Shown here piece by piece: positions 47,253 to 59,171 of a stretch of DNA of 64,000 bases. Position 1 is the stretch's first letter, and the number at the start of each line of letters is the position of its first letter. A program made the position numbers and the translations under genes. The notes beneath the pieces were generated by a model. It had not been told where the DNA came from, ran no database searches, and saw nothing but the letters and a program-made list of their open reading frames with translations. The stretch comes from Lampris incognitus (lineage: Eukaryota; Chordata; Actinopteri; Lampriformes; Lampridae): NCBI RefSeq assembly GCF_029633865.1, contig NC_079211.1, positions 144,781,270-144,845,269 of the forward strand, given 5' to 3'.

Positions 47253-48576
47253 GTTTGCTTGTTCAGAACAGACCTGTACATGCGCGTGTGTTGCGTGAGT
47301 ACGAACATACGCACGAGTGTGACACACAAGCTCTCGCGCTCTCGGTGCCTCCATATGAGAGCCGCGTGCTCGGAGCCGCTTCCAACTCCCTTAACAAAAG
47401 ACTTCATATCGCCATCCGCGAGAGGAGCCGGCGCTGGTTGCCTCTGCAGAAAGCACCAAGGGCAGATACAGCGAGAGGAGGGGGGGGGATATGTGATCTG
47501 TTGTCTCGTGGGCCATTCCCAAATAGAATTCACCCCTGCGCTTTGGGGACAACCTTTACTCGGGGACACTTGACGTCTTTGTTTCTCGGGTTGTGCTGAA
47601 ATTGTTGAAATGCTCTCGCGTCTCGGGGTTTAAATTGTTCCACGGTGGATGCCCCCCCCCAGAAAGGGACCACAGGCTCGATCATGCACCGACTTCTGCA
47701 TTCGGGGGGGGGGGGAGAGGATGACAGGTTATTTAGCACTATTTTGATATTTGAGCGCGAGGAATGCCAGGCCGTACAGTAACCCCTCTGTGTGCGGAGG
47801 GAGCCTCGCGGATGAGGCAAGACTGCTTACAGCGACGAAACACTATCTGAGACGGATTACGAGACGTTTCCCTCGGCCCGACTTTCCTTCCTTTCAGCTG
47901 GCCCAGGTGTGCTAGCGCCCCCCCCCCCTCCTCGCAGCAGAAACGCGGAAGAGGGCAGGGGAGATGCGAGCGTGCACGTCGCGCAGGAGGTGATGTGTTT
48001 TAGGGGGGGGGGCAGATTAAGACGGCTAACTTGTGTCAGCTGCGCGAGTCCCGACCGAACCGGGATTGACTGAGAGTTGCCAGTAGTGACTGGAAGACAT
48101 TACTGGCGTCATACCAGCCAGCTGACATCTCTGATACGTTGTTAGAGACCAAGGCCGGTGCGCAGGACTGTGCAGAGAGTCCGCCCGAGAGTTCTGCCAG
48201 ACGGAGCAGAAACGAGCGCCGGAGTGCGGCTGAGCTGTTGTCAGTGGTGATTACAGTCCAGACGCTGATTGTTCCAGCTTGTCTTCAAACCTGTTCAGGT
48301 TTCACTGCGAGGCCTGTCAATCCCCCCCCCCCCCCCAAACACTTCAAACGCAGCCCGGAGTCCTTCCCCTGTACCTGCGCCCGTGCCTTCACACCTCGAC
48401 GTCAACCTGCCTCGCGAGCGGAGCGGTGGTGAAATTACCCGTAATTATCCCGATTGGAACGCGACATAACAAAGGCGCTTTTGTTTTCTGTTGTGTTGTT
48501 ACTGGAGCGCCAAGTTCAAGCGTCGTCTCTCTAATTAACGCTGACACCTCTCTAGTGTGAAGCTATCTGCTGTGCA
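47253..48576. other. CpG-rich non-coding stretch with G/C homopolymers
   Basis: Poly-G or poly-C runs of 8-13 at about 47480, 47650, 47705, 47917, 48004 and 48322. No coding exon recognised. Confidence 0.45.
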
Positions 48577-48588
48577 GCACTGGGAGAA

Positions 48589-49055
48589 CTGTCCTCCTCT
48601 CCCCCCCCTCCCCCACTCCTTATTTTTTCTCCCCAATTGTATCCGGCCAATCACCCCACTCTTCCGAGCCGTCCCGGTCGCTGCTCCACCCCCCCCCCCC
48701 TCTGCCGAGCCGGAGAGGGCTGCGGACTACCACATGCCTCCTCCCGTACATGTGGAGTCACCAGCCGCGTCTTTTCACCTGACAGCGAGGAGTTTCACCA
48801 GGGGGACGTAGCGCGTGGGAGGATCACGCTACTCCCTCTCCCCCCTGTTCCCCCCCCCCTTAACAGGTGCCCCGGGCCGACCAGAGGAGGCGCTAATGCG
48901 GCGACCAGGACACATACCCACATCCAGCTTCTCACCCGCAGACACGGTGTCTGTAGGGGACGCCCGACCAAGCTGGAGGTAACACGGGGATTCGAACCGG
49001 CGATTCCCGTGTTGGTAGGCAATGGAATAGACCACTACGCTACCCGGACGCCCGG
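48589..49055 (-). mobile_element. SINE family A copy 7
   Basis: Minus orientation, head at right (gtagcgtagtggtctattcc on the minus strand). The perfect 12-bp duplication gcactgggagaa lies at 48577..48588 and 49056..49067. Confidence 0.93.
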
Positions 49056-49067
49056 GCACTGGGAGAA

Positions 49068-51800
49068 GTTCGGCTGGAGCCTGGCTCTTGGTACTACCAC
49101 GCACGGCAAGTTAAGAGCAAATAACAAGTGCCAGAGAAATGGCGTGTGAAAGGTCCTCAGCGGGAGTACAGGTCAGAGGGACAGGGCGCCACGCGTGGCT
49201 GGTTAAAGACAGTGAGCCGGATATTGACGGCACGCCCTTCCGCGTGTCTCCCCACCGCGAGCTCGAGAATCACGACTAGTAACAGCAAAGGCAGTCCGGT
49301 TTCGAGCTACACGCGCTGGCGTGTAGGCGTCCTCGCCATTCCTCTTCCGGCTCTTCGCACCAGGCGCAAGTTGTGCCGCCGTGTGGACGGCGAGTTGGGC
49401 ACGCCGTCACGTGACTCGACGCACACGGGCGTGTGCAATGTGTCCGTCGCCGTCATTATGACCGCGTTATTGTCTCCCATTTGACAGCCGGTTCCTTTCT
49501 CCCCGCAGCAGCCGGGGAGGCTGCAGTCCTGCTGCTGAGCGCAGCACAGCCCCGCGCGGTCCCACGGAGTGCACGCGGAGGAGGAGGAAATCAATAGAGA
49601 AAATATCGCTGCGGGCTCACACATTTTTTATCTGGCTTTGAACGAGTCAGCTTTAATTTCGCTTTGATCTCAATTTGCTGCTTTTGGGATAGCTTGGCTC
49701 CACGCTGAACCATGAGGAATAAGCCTCCGTCGGTGGGGTGGGGTGGGGTGGGGTGGGGGGGGGGTTCTCCTGCAGAAAGACACTTTCAGCCTAAGCCTTT
49801 ATTTCGCCTCTCCGTGCTGGTGGAGGAGGAGCAGAGGATGCTGCGACGCGCCGGTCTCGCACCGTCGGCCAGCTGCTTCGCCCGTTGCGGCCGGTGTGAG
49901 GGGGGTTTATGCCCGGCCAGGGCCGCAATAAAGAGATCCTCGGTGTCGCTGACAGAAACGTGTCAGCGTTGCTGCGGGGGGGGGAGGGGGAGGGTTACAG
50001 GTTGACGTCGCGGCGCAGCTGGCGCCGTTCTCACTGCCCCGCCAACCGCGGCACCCCCCTCCCCCCCCGTCCCATCCACACATTATTAGAGCGGACGCAC
50101 CAAAGGGTGGCGGTATTACGGAGTCACCTAGGGCCTGCAAAAAAGATTTCTGCTCTTCCCTCTCGCCCTTTTCCAAACCAGCGAGTTTTTAAGGGGGGGG
50201 GGAGGGAGGGAGGGAGGGAGGGAGGGGGAGAAGGAGGAGGGGGTTGTTTGGGAATTTGTTTCTCTTCTTTAGAGCAGAGACAAAAGGGGAAGGATAGAGG
50301 TCTGGGCAGAGAAAAGACCAGTGCCTTGCTGCGGAGAAAGGGAAGGGTCTAATCTAATTTGGTTCGAGGAGGATGTATGCGTGCGTGCGTGCGCGTGCGC
50401 GTGCGCGCATGGGGACTGTGTTTGTGTGTGTACATGCATGTGTGTATAAATGTGGTAATGTGCGTCTGTATCTGATGCATCTTTGTGTGTGTGTGTGTGT
50501 GTGCGGGTGTGTGCGCGGCTGTGCTGCAGAGAGCGAGGGGACTGTGGGAATGGGATAGGAGGGCTCCACTGCTGAATGGAGCCTCCAGAGCCAGAAGCAG
50601 TGGGGAGTCTCCCAAGGCACACTGATTCCAGGCCGGCCACTCAAAGAGGGATTAGAAAAGAGAAGGCCCTCCTGATTAGCAATTCTCACTCAAGTGCCCC
50701 CACGAGGACCCCCGGGTAATAATATCGCCATCAATTTACCTCGCTAATGCTTGCAAATAAAATGTTTACCCCGCTTTCCCGACCGCATGCGCCACATGCC
50801 CTGCATCCTACGCCTCTCCCTCCACGGGCCACTTGGTTGGGGAGTCGCATAAGCGGTCCCGCTGGGTCTGACATGACTCTCCGCAACAACAACAACAACA
50901 ACAAAACGCGTTTTGGAAGCGGTTGACTGTAACTGTTTCGGTTCATTGCTCCGTCCCAGGCTGGCGAACCCGCTATGAGAAGACCCCCTCCCTCCCTCCC
51001 CCTTCTCCCCCCCCCCCTCCCTCCTGCTTCTAAACGACAACCACATGAAAGAAGCATGACGTAAGAGCACGCTGCTCAGCTATAACCGTCTCAAAGCCGG
51101 CTCGGCCCGGGCCTTATTGCGTTTACTGCAGAACAAGCCAAGTTCATAATGCAGAGCGGCCGACACTTTCCCCAAGCATGCGAGGCGGCGGCGGCGGGTC
51201 CGCCATCATCATCATAATCATCATCATCATGTATTATTGCAGTCTTACAAATCTGCACTATAAACACTTATGGAGCTTCAGACTTCCGCCGATCGGCCGC
51301 CAGACGCCGCCGCGGATGAGGTCGGCGGGTTAGGCAGAACCCGGTGGGACCGCGCTCGTCGCAGAAATGCTGCGCAGTAGAAATAAAGAAGTCTTTCATG
51401 GAACCAAGACGCGGGGGTGGGGGGAGAGAGAAGAGAGGGACGAATTAGCCCTCATTAATAAGTCACATTATTAAACTATTTAAGCCATGTGAGCGAAGAA
51501 CACTGCGGGCTTTGATGTTGACGGGGCTCTTCAATAATTGATCGCTGGATTCATATGCGTTTCCTCAAAACGCCCGACCCCTTTGCCAGAACTGATGCTC
51601 TTATTACAGCGCCGCGCCTTTTCAGAAGGGGCCAGGGAACGGCAGTCGCGGCATCGATGCCGGCCGACTAAAGCTTGTGTTGTGGTCGTCCGTGGTGATC
51701 ACGTAATGGCCACGTAAGAACCACGCCATTGCTTGGATGGTTCTGCGTGGGGTTTACGCGTCGGGATGCAATTCAACGCCACACCGGTAGAGGGCGCTGT
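49068..51800. other. Gene-free CpG-rich stretch with simple repeats
   Basis: It contains (GGGT)n at 49735..49760, (GGGA)n at 50200..50230, (GT)n/(GC)n near 50375..50515 and (ATC)n at 51207..51230. The segment 51060..51560 is less repetitive and could be conserved regulatory DNA. No exon can be supported. Confidence 0.45.
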
Positions 51801-51825
51801 GTTGTTTTTTTTTGTAAAGACTTAC

Positions 51826-52150
51826 CGACCTACCGAGACTCTTTGATATGCGGTCCCATCCAGGAGAGCATTACGGTAAATTAGAGCGACTTTCTTGCCG
51901 CCTGCATCACCGCTGCTTGTCGCCATTGATTTTTTTTCCACACGTGCGAACCGGTCCCTCAGATTCTTCCACTTCAGCCTGCGTTCGTCGACCGACAACC
52001 CGGTGTTCCGAGAGATCCGCTCCCGCCAGTTGGCGCACATCCGAAGGTCCTCGTAACTTCCCGCGGACACCTCGCACAGGTTGGCGTGCTTGCGAACTTC
52101 CTCCTATCGACTTGACAGCCGAATGAAAGGACGCGCTACAAATGCAGGAG
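51826..52150 (-). pseudogene. MADF-domain exon with a +1 frameshift
   Basis: The minus strand encodes a MADF (Myb/SANT-like, Adf-1 type) DNA-binding domain: EEVRKHANLCEVSAGS then YEDLRMCANWRERISRNTG and DERRLKWKNLRDRFAR. The aromatic/leucine spacing and the KWKNLRDRF block are family hallmarks. The preceding residues FHSAVKSI lie in another frame. One extra base at 52104 separates the two, and omitting it would join them. A consensus donor GTAAGT (51825..51820) ends the exon. No ATG is evident in the upstream frame. MADF proteins occur both as host regulators and with Harbinger-type transposons. It may be a true gene with a sequencing indel, or a relic. Confidence 0.6.
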
Positions 52151-52660
52151 ATAAAACTCGACACACCGAATACAACTCAAACGAGGTGCTACGAAACCAA
52201 CCGGCGGACTCGAAGACGGTTAAAAATGGCGGCGTTTCTCGAGCAGAAACCGGAAAAGCGGCCTCCGCCGGATGTGGTTAGTGGACCAATCACAACCAAC
52301 GCTGCCGCGCTCGGGCTACGTCGCCTCGACGTGCGTCTAGGATTTCGGGGAGGTGGACGTAAGGACGTAATGGGGTGAACGCTCGGGTGTAAATTGCCAC
52401 GACGTCATAGCGGAAATCCCGCTTCGTCGTCCCGCCCTCTCCGTTGTCTCTCGTATCACTCTCCCGCCATCTTCAAACGGGCGGTCCGCCGCGTACCGGG
52501 CTCGTCTACCCATCATATCCGGCTGCGGACGCCGGGCGTGGTAACTTCCGGTGCGTACTTCTCGCGGGCTTTTCGTGCGGGCGAACGTGAAGGGGGAGGG
52601 GCTCCGCGAGACCCGGTGGCACAAAAAAAAGAGCACGGGGGGGGGCAAAAATAACAGATT
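52151..52660. promoter_or_regulatory. CpG-rich block beside the MADF exon, candidate promoter
   Basis: GC- and CpG-rich, lying directly upstream of the minus-strand MADF exon. It includes gttaaaaatggcggcgtttc (52220..52239), whose reverse complement gccgccattttt is a common core-promoter motif. On the plus strand this gives an ATG-led frame, so divergent transcription is possible. Inference from composition and position. Confidence 0.35.
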
Positions 52661-53691
52661 AATAGCTGATAATTAGGATCATCCCGAGCTAAACGTTAAA
52701 CGCGGGGCGATCGGGAGGAGTAGGGGGGGGGGGGACAGGATGTCCGGACAATGTGTCGGTCCGGCGAACAAATAGCCTCACCTCCGACAGAGTGTGTTGT
52801 TGCTTCTCATTGTGGCCGCTGAAAGAGAAGAGGAGGGCCTTGGTTAAGAAGATTATAGCCTTTCCCCACCCGTACGTTTAATCAACATGCCTTTTCAATG
52901 CAGGCGACAATGCCAAACATGTCTGACGCCCCCCCCCCCCCCACCCCCACCCGGGCAACCCTCACCCCCACCACCCCACCCCACCCCTCCCATGGCATAC
53001 CTCACATGTTGGGGGGCAGAATACAAATAATCTGCCAAAAATTAAGATAGATTTTTTTTTTTTTTTTGGGGTGGGTAAAATATACCCCCCCCCCTCCTCT
53101 CCAGATGAACGATAGCGTGGGGGCTCGGAAGTGTCACCGTCACCCGGTGCCCCTCTCGCTTCTCCGGCTGCACCGACGGAAAATAACATTAACTCCCAAC
53201 TTCATTTTAACTGATCGGAATTCTCCAAAGGGACCCGAGGAGCTTTCCCTCTTCACCCTCCACTTCTTTCATCCGTGGTTAAATATGTAAATAAAATGTC
53301 TAAAGTCATTCTTCAAAGGGGAACAAAAGAAAAAAGAGGGCTGAGGGAAAAGACAGCCATAAAATTCCTGCGATTCTCCATAACATTAGCCGGAGGGGGG
53401 CCAGCTTCCAGCCAGAGCCTAACAGCGGGGGAGCCAGCCCGCTCCATAGAATCACACATCTCAAATCCCACACACACAAAAAAAAATAAAATATCTTTTC
53501 AGCTGCAGCCATCAAAGGGCCCCCCCCCTTCACTTTATTAGTTACAGAATTATCTCACAGTTGCTGATTTCTCAGAGATGCAGCCGCACTTGCCTGCCTC
53601 ATCACGCTGTTGTGGTTGCAGAGATGAGATAAAATAAGCGAGTGTGAATGCTCCTGTGTGTGCACGTGTGTTTCGTTTGTGCTTGTGTGTT

Positions 53692-53726
<35 letters not shown>

Positions 53727-55832
53727 TTTTGCAGGCATGAACCGCTACGCCAGCGTGCACACATGAAAAGGTGTGGGCGGGTACGGCGAGAGAACAATCA
53801 TAAAAGACACCGTAGTATCTGCAGAGGCTGCGAACGCTAAAGAGTGAACGGGGCTTGATTATTCCCCCCTTTTCTTCTCGCTTTCAAAGCGATATCATCA
53901 TGACCGGCAAAACAATCATGAAAGGGGCGAGAGAGGGAGAGAAGACGGTAGAGAGGGAGCCGGAACAAAGGCGATGAATTACAACAAACCAGTAGACTGT
54001 GTCTCCTTGTTAAGCTATGTGATAATATTATCTTGTAGGTTTCATTACACCAAAGGCGGCGATAATAAGGGCGGGTATTTGCTTTTAAAATGCGCCAGAC
54101 AGGGTTTTCCTGAAAGCCGGGATGATCAGTTAACGGGGGAGCAGGCCTGCCTCGGCCCCGGGAACGCGTTGATATTACATTACCCTTCCCCGTATTAGGA
54201 GCTGTCGTCCTTTTTGCGCGGCTCCGACACGTCAGCCGCACAATAAAGGCCTCGTAGAGAGGGCGGCACAGCCGGCGCAGGGCAGCCATGTCAGCTGTTG
54301 TCTCTGGCTTTGTCAGGAGTGGGAATGTATATAAAGAAAGGGCTAAAACCATTCGCTCACGAGGACAAGATTGTTCCCAAACTGATGTCTGCCAATTTAA
54401 AAAAACAAAACACAAACTCACGCCTTGTTACGGCCAAAAAAAGCAACAACTTAACGCGAAATTATTTCTGCCATGGGCCGAAAGCTCGCATGCAGCGGTT
54501 GTTGGGGTGTGGAGCTTTCTGAGCACCATCGCTTTCAAATCAGTGACCCCCCCCCCCCCCGAGGGTCTGCATAGCGCGTTTTGGGGGGGAAACGGAGCGC
54601 TTATACGGGAGGCGTATTTACGAGGCCTGCGTTGGGAAGGATCCAGCCTGGAAACCCTCCACGTACGAGTCAAACGGAGCTGAAACTGGGCACCGTGTGC
54701 ACGGCGTCAGAGGGCGAGTATTGTGCAGTGCGGCGTGTTCAGAAGTGCGCTCATATCCTATATTTATGCCCATGCTCCACGCGCGGAACACCGACAGCTG
54801 AAATGTCACCAGTGAGATATGCCGTGCTAAACCGTTTAGGCACGCTGGTGCCGGGTTTCTCATCTTGCCTGAACACATTTCTGTAATACTCCTAAAAGCA
54901 CTTCGGTGTCTCTTGTAAAAATGGGCTAAAAGCACCCCTGTTTACTTGTGATCCGGATTTCACCCTTGATGAAGCCCATGACCAGGCCAGAGTATAAATC
55001 TTGCAACCACAAACTTTTACAAGGTAATGTGAGTTGGCTCTGGGGGGGGTGGGGGGGGGGAGGATTGCACACAGCGGAGGATAACCTGCTCCTCTCCCTG
55101 GCAGGCCTGCCATCCTGCCCCGAAAGACAGCTCTGACATAGCATGATGCAAGGACGGAGCACTTACCCCCACTGAAAACAATGCAGTTATCTGTTCTCGT
55201 TTTTGGTTTTCATTATATAATGTAGTGACGTGGTTTTGTTTTTGTTTTCGGTTGTTTTTTGTTTTCCTGTCCCTTTTTACAGAATTTGGTTATTTTTCTT
55301 TCTTTTCTCGTGCAGTTCTTGTCTCATGAAATTGCAGAGGGCGATAAAAGAAAACACATACAAAAGACTTTTATTTAGAGTGAAAATAATAATCAACAGT
55401 CTTGCTTTATTCAATAAATGGCCAATGGAAGTCTCATTAGGAGGCTCAACAGCCGCACAATAGCTCCAAGGCTGACTTTGCTTTATTGTAGAAAGGCTCC
55501 ACAGCAGTATCTTATGATCAAATCAAAGATTACTTCCAACATCCTCAGGCCTGTAGCGTTAGGGGAAGAAATAATATGACAATATGAAACTCAGATAATC
55601 AGGATGAATCATGTGAGTTTTGTTTGAGAGTGGATTCTTCCAATTTTAAGTGATTTATTGGTGATTTTTATGGGTTTTAGAACAAAACTACAGAAAACTA
55701 TAAAACTATAAAAAAAAACTAAAAGCACCATTGTTGATCTTAAAGTCACCAAAAAGTGCATGCTGAATCAATCTTTGAGCCCTTTGAATTGAGTCCCTGG
55801 GTCATTAATGTGGCGTCTTCATGTTGGTATAG
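52661..55832. other. Gene-free stretch
   Basis: It contains C/G and T homopolymers (52930, 53050, 53088, 54548, 55045) and a (GT)n tract (53693..53725). Segments 53190..53500 and 54000..54300 look unique and could be conserved non-coding DNA. No exon recognised. Confidence 0.45.
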
Positions 55833-56385
55833 AGTGCTGGAATGTAACTAAGTACATTTACTCAAGAACTATACTTACGTACAATTCTGAACTACTTGTA
55901 CTTTACTTCAGTATTTCCATTTTATGCTACTTTATACTTCTACGCCACTACATTTCAGAAGGGAAATATTGCTCTTTGTTTTTACTCCACTACATTTATT
56001 TGACAGCTTTAGTTACTAGTTACTTTGCAAATTTATATTATTCATACAAATTATAAATCAACTAATAGATTGTAATATATTTTATAGGCTAAGCTACCCA
56101 GCAGTATATAGAGTAATAAAAATTAGCTCCACCTTTACCAGCTGCAACATTAAAGTGATGAACACATTAATACAGCAATAATTATAGTCCAATAATGATT
56201 CTGAAATAGTCCATTTCACATGAGTACTTTTACTTTTGCCACTTTAAATATATTTTGATGCCAATACTTTTGTACTTTTACTTAAGATTTTGAATGCAGT
56301 ACTTTTACTTGTAACAAAGTATTTTCACACTGCGGGATTGCTACTTTTACTTAAGTAAAAGCTCTGAATACTTCCTCCACCACTG
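55833..56385. mobile_element. Non-autonomous DNA-transposon-like repeat
   Basis: It starts agtgctggaatgtaactaag and ends aatacttcctccaccactg, so the ends are imperfect inverted repeats (cagtggtgg type). Motifs such as gtacatttactcaag, tacttgtactttactt and ttttacttaagtaaaagctc recur in both orientations. I know this as a very common fish repeat, probably hAT-like. No reading frame of note, and the flanking duplication is unclear. Confidence 0.75.
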
Positions 56386-56538
56386 TAGGTATGTAAATAT
56401 TGTATGCCAGTTTTAAAATTGTTGCTATTTTCCAACACCAGAATTCATACTCTATTATTATGCACTTCACCTCAATTTTAAATGGACACTAATTGGTTTG
56501 GCCAAAAAAATCGATATATTTAAAAAAAAGATTATATA

Positions 56539-56653
56539 TTGTAGTGAAATCGGGGGGGGGGGCAGCCCGATCGACCGTCACAGCCGGGATGCGAACCCGT
56601 GGCTTCCACACCACGCTAAAGGGTCCGACTCGTTAGCCAAGTCTACTTATCCG
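56539..56653 (-). mobile_element. tRNA-like repeat, family C, copy 2
   Basis: On the minus strand: B-box-like cgggttcgcatcccggctg, preceded by agtcggaccctttagcgtgg and followed by gggctgccccccccccgatt. It matches the copy at 43642..43752 in order and spacing. Confidence 0.6.
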
Positions 56654-56892
56654 TGTACGTTACAGTATTTATCAAATGTGTTTTATCTAACGCTCCGTAG
56701 ATTTAGAAAAAGCGAAAATAGACTATTTTATCCAACGTAGCGCGGGCGGAGGCCGCTGGGTTCGCCGCCATGTTCAGACCATGTGACCAGAAGGGGTTCG
56801 TCGCCGCCGAAGAAGAAGCTGAGCTTTGTGCTCATTGGCTAAAGCTGCTGCTTTTTACGGAAGAAAAAAATAGGCCGAGAGAAGAGCGACCA

Positions 56893-57186
56893 ACGATGGG
56901 GTGGAGGCTAGTTCCCATCGATGCGAAGAACGGAAATGGAGTAGAGAACGGTCAACTGAGCATGCACGAAACGCCTCTACCATGCCTCCACACGCCCCGC
57001 GTAGCGTCCAGGCGCTATGATTCTAGGAAGACCCGCCCCTACTCTGCGTCTGATTGGCTAACTTTAACCCTAACCCCGCCCTAACCTTAACCTACCCAAA
57101 CAACGGAGGCGACGAGTACTTGCGCATGCTCAGTTGACCGTTGTCTGCATCGATGGGAACTAGCCTCTGCCCCAACGATGGCGGTA
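56893..57186. mobile_element. Foldback (inverted-repeat) element
   Basis: 56895..56972 and about 57110..57180 are inverted copies. Both carry gaggctagttcccatcgatg and aacggtcaactgagcatgc; the left arm has about 20 extra bases between them. The loop of about 140 bp includes ctaaccctaaccccgcccta-like sequence. MITE-like; the class was not assigned. Confidence 0.7.
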
Positions 57187-58147
57187 AACGGGACTATTGG
57201 TGTGTCCTTATCAGGATGGAAAGCTCTGAAAATGGACAAAGGATTAAGCGACGTCAAAGTTTCGTGTTTTTTTGGGCCCGTGACAAACCGAATGAATCGT
57301 TTTTGTTCACCCAACGGCTTCGCCATACACCGGATGCCTCATCAGCGACTCATCTAGCGGAGAGGTACTACGCCGATAGGTGTCAGTAAGCGTGTGGGAG
57401 CGGTATCGTATCGGCTGTTTTAACAAGGCGAAGAAGAAGATCCTTAGCGGACTTCTAGTAGACCACTGCACTTCCGCGTTCGAACGTTCGAGCGGGGGGG
57501 CGCTAGAGGGGGATGGAAGCCGGCAAGTTTGAACACGGTTTAAATGGCTAACCATGTCGCTACGTTGGCTGCTGCGGACAAGAACCGATATTTGCGCAAA
57601 ATTCGCAGTATCGGTGGCCAGTGTCCTTTCAAGGGGCAGTAGTCCGGGTGCGTGGGGTCCTTTGCATTACACCCTGATTTGATAAAAGGCAAATCAGACA
57701 TCATGACCTAGAGCAGCCATGGGGAAAAGACATAGGAACTAGGCTACATTTTCAACAAATGTTTGCATTTTATTCAATTATTACTTTTTACTGGATTCCA
57801 CATGACTGCATACAATGATGCATGATATACTACTCAATAAGGATGACAACAATAATGTGATAACACTGTTTGCATTTTAACTGGGTAAGGGAGACCGGGG
57901 TAGTGACCCCTTGTTTCTAGGAAAGATAAACAAAATTGAGCATGTGACCAAATATTCAGGGGGGGGGGGACCATGTTATGATGTTTAATGGATAAAAATA
58001 CATGTGGGTTTGAAGAATGTGATCCCATTCAGACAGGTTTAGCTAACTGTGGAATTCTACATAGCCACCGGCTCTTGACATTTTGGTGATTATGAAATGG
58101 AGAATAGACGTAACCTATTGTTAGCTAGTTAAACTAGCTAACGTTAC
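57187..58147. other. Short gene-free stretch
   Basis: A plus-strand frame from ATG at 57178 runs about 60 codons without a known motif. The rest is AT-rich. Confidence 0.4.
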
Positions 58148-58395
58148 CAGTGATGAAGTGCAGACCGCAGACGTATACATGTTTGCTGTCAGGATCCCAA
58201 AGTTGTCCATCCTTGTCTCTCCTTCTGATCGCCTGGAGCCATTTCAATCGTTTTTCTCCCCCCCTTCTGCCTTTTAGGCAACACAAAAAAACGAATATTT
58301 GGGTTGTTTATCTTGTTAACAGTACAGTCCACCACACAGCAACTTTTGGGCTGCGTAGCTACGGCTATCCCCCTCTCCTGGTGTCCTGTTGTCAA
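58148..58395 (-). pseudogene. THAP-domain exon with a frameshift in a G7 run
   Basis: The minus strand encodes a THAP zinc-finger (C2CH DNA-binding) domain in two frames. The first part reads PKSCCVVDC then NNPNIRFFVLPKRQKGG. The second reads KWLQAIRRRDKDG then LWDPDSKHVYVCGLHF. The Cys pair, the FxxLP region, the KW block and the C-x2-H end are all present. The frame changes at a homopolymer of seven G on the coding strand (58264..58258); six G would keep it open. A donor GTAACG follows at 58147..58142. No ATG precedes the domain in frame and a TAG lies about 50 bp upstream, so an upstream exon or start is missing. It could belong to a host THAP gene or to a transposon-derived one. Confidence 0.72.
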
Positions 58396-58784
58396 GGTAC
58401 CCGGAAGTGTTCCGGTGGTCTATTGCTGTGGTCTATTGCTGTGACAAGAGCACACTCCTCCGCACCTAGGGCGGAACAGGATATGTGTATTGTAAGGTAA
58501 ATTGGGCCGGTTCAGTCATGTTCTGCTAAGACGTTTTTTACCGTTTGATAGAACTAACAACGTTTGCATCTTTTCATGACTGATCTGGAAGATAAACGGT
58601 GTAGTATTTATGATTTAATGATTTCTTGGTTAGTGGTCATGCACGCTGTGTGTGCACAGAGAATGAGCAATCACAATATTTCTAATTAAGGACGGTGATA
58701 TGAGGCCTCTTCTGAATCTGAATCCTTCTTAGACAGCCTGGATTGATGGGCGAGTATTAATTGCATACAGTGGTTCATCTCAGG

Positions 58785-59158
58785 GCAGCACGGTGGTGCA
58801 GTGGTTAGCGCGGTGGCCTCACAGAAAAAAGATCCTGGGTTCGAGCCCCGGGGTAATCCAACCTCGGTGGATCGTCCCAGGTCGTCCTCTGTGTGGAGTT
58901 TGCATGTTCTCCCCGTGTCTGCGTGGGTTTTCTCTGGGGGCTCCGGTTTCCTCCCACAGTCCAAAGACATGTAGGTCAGAAGAATCGGCCGTACTAAATT
59001 GTCCCCTAGGTATGAATGTGTGTGTGTATGTATGCCTGCCCTGTGATGGTCTGTCCAGGGTGTCTGCCCACCTGCCGCCCACTGACTGCTGGAATAGGCC
59101 CCAGCATCCCCGCGACCTTGAGAGCAGGATAAGCGGTTCAGATAATGGATGGATGGAT
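58785..59158 (+). mobile_element. SINE family B, tail type 1, full copy
   Basis: Head gcacggtggtgcagtggtta with B-box-like ggttcgagccc, central gtggagtttgcatgttctcc, tail ggcctgtc-like region, gataagcggttcagataatgg and (ATGG)n. The duplication is ggttcatctcagg (58772..58784) and ggttcaactcagg (59159..59171), 12 of 13 bases identical. Confidence 0.93.
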
Positions 59159-59171
59159 GGTTCAACTCAGG

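Noticed and set aside
49307..49624. Minus ORF beginning MCEPAAIFSLLISSSSA as a possible tmem132 signal-peptide exon
   Set aside because: The hydrophobic core is short, and no donor in the needed phase was seen after it.
57178..57360. Plus-strand frame from ATGGCGGTAAACGGG
   Set aside because: About 60 codons with no recognised domain, beginning at the edge of a foldback element.
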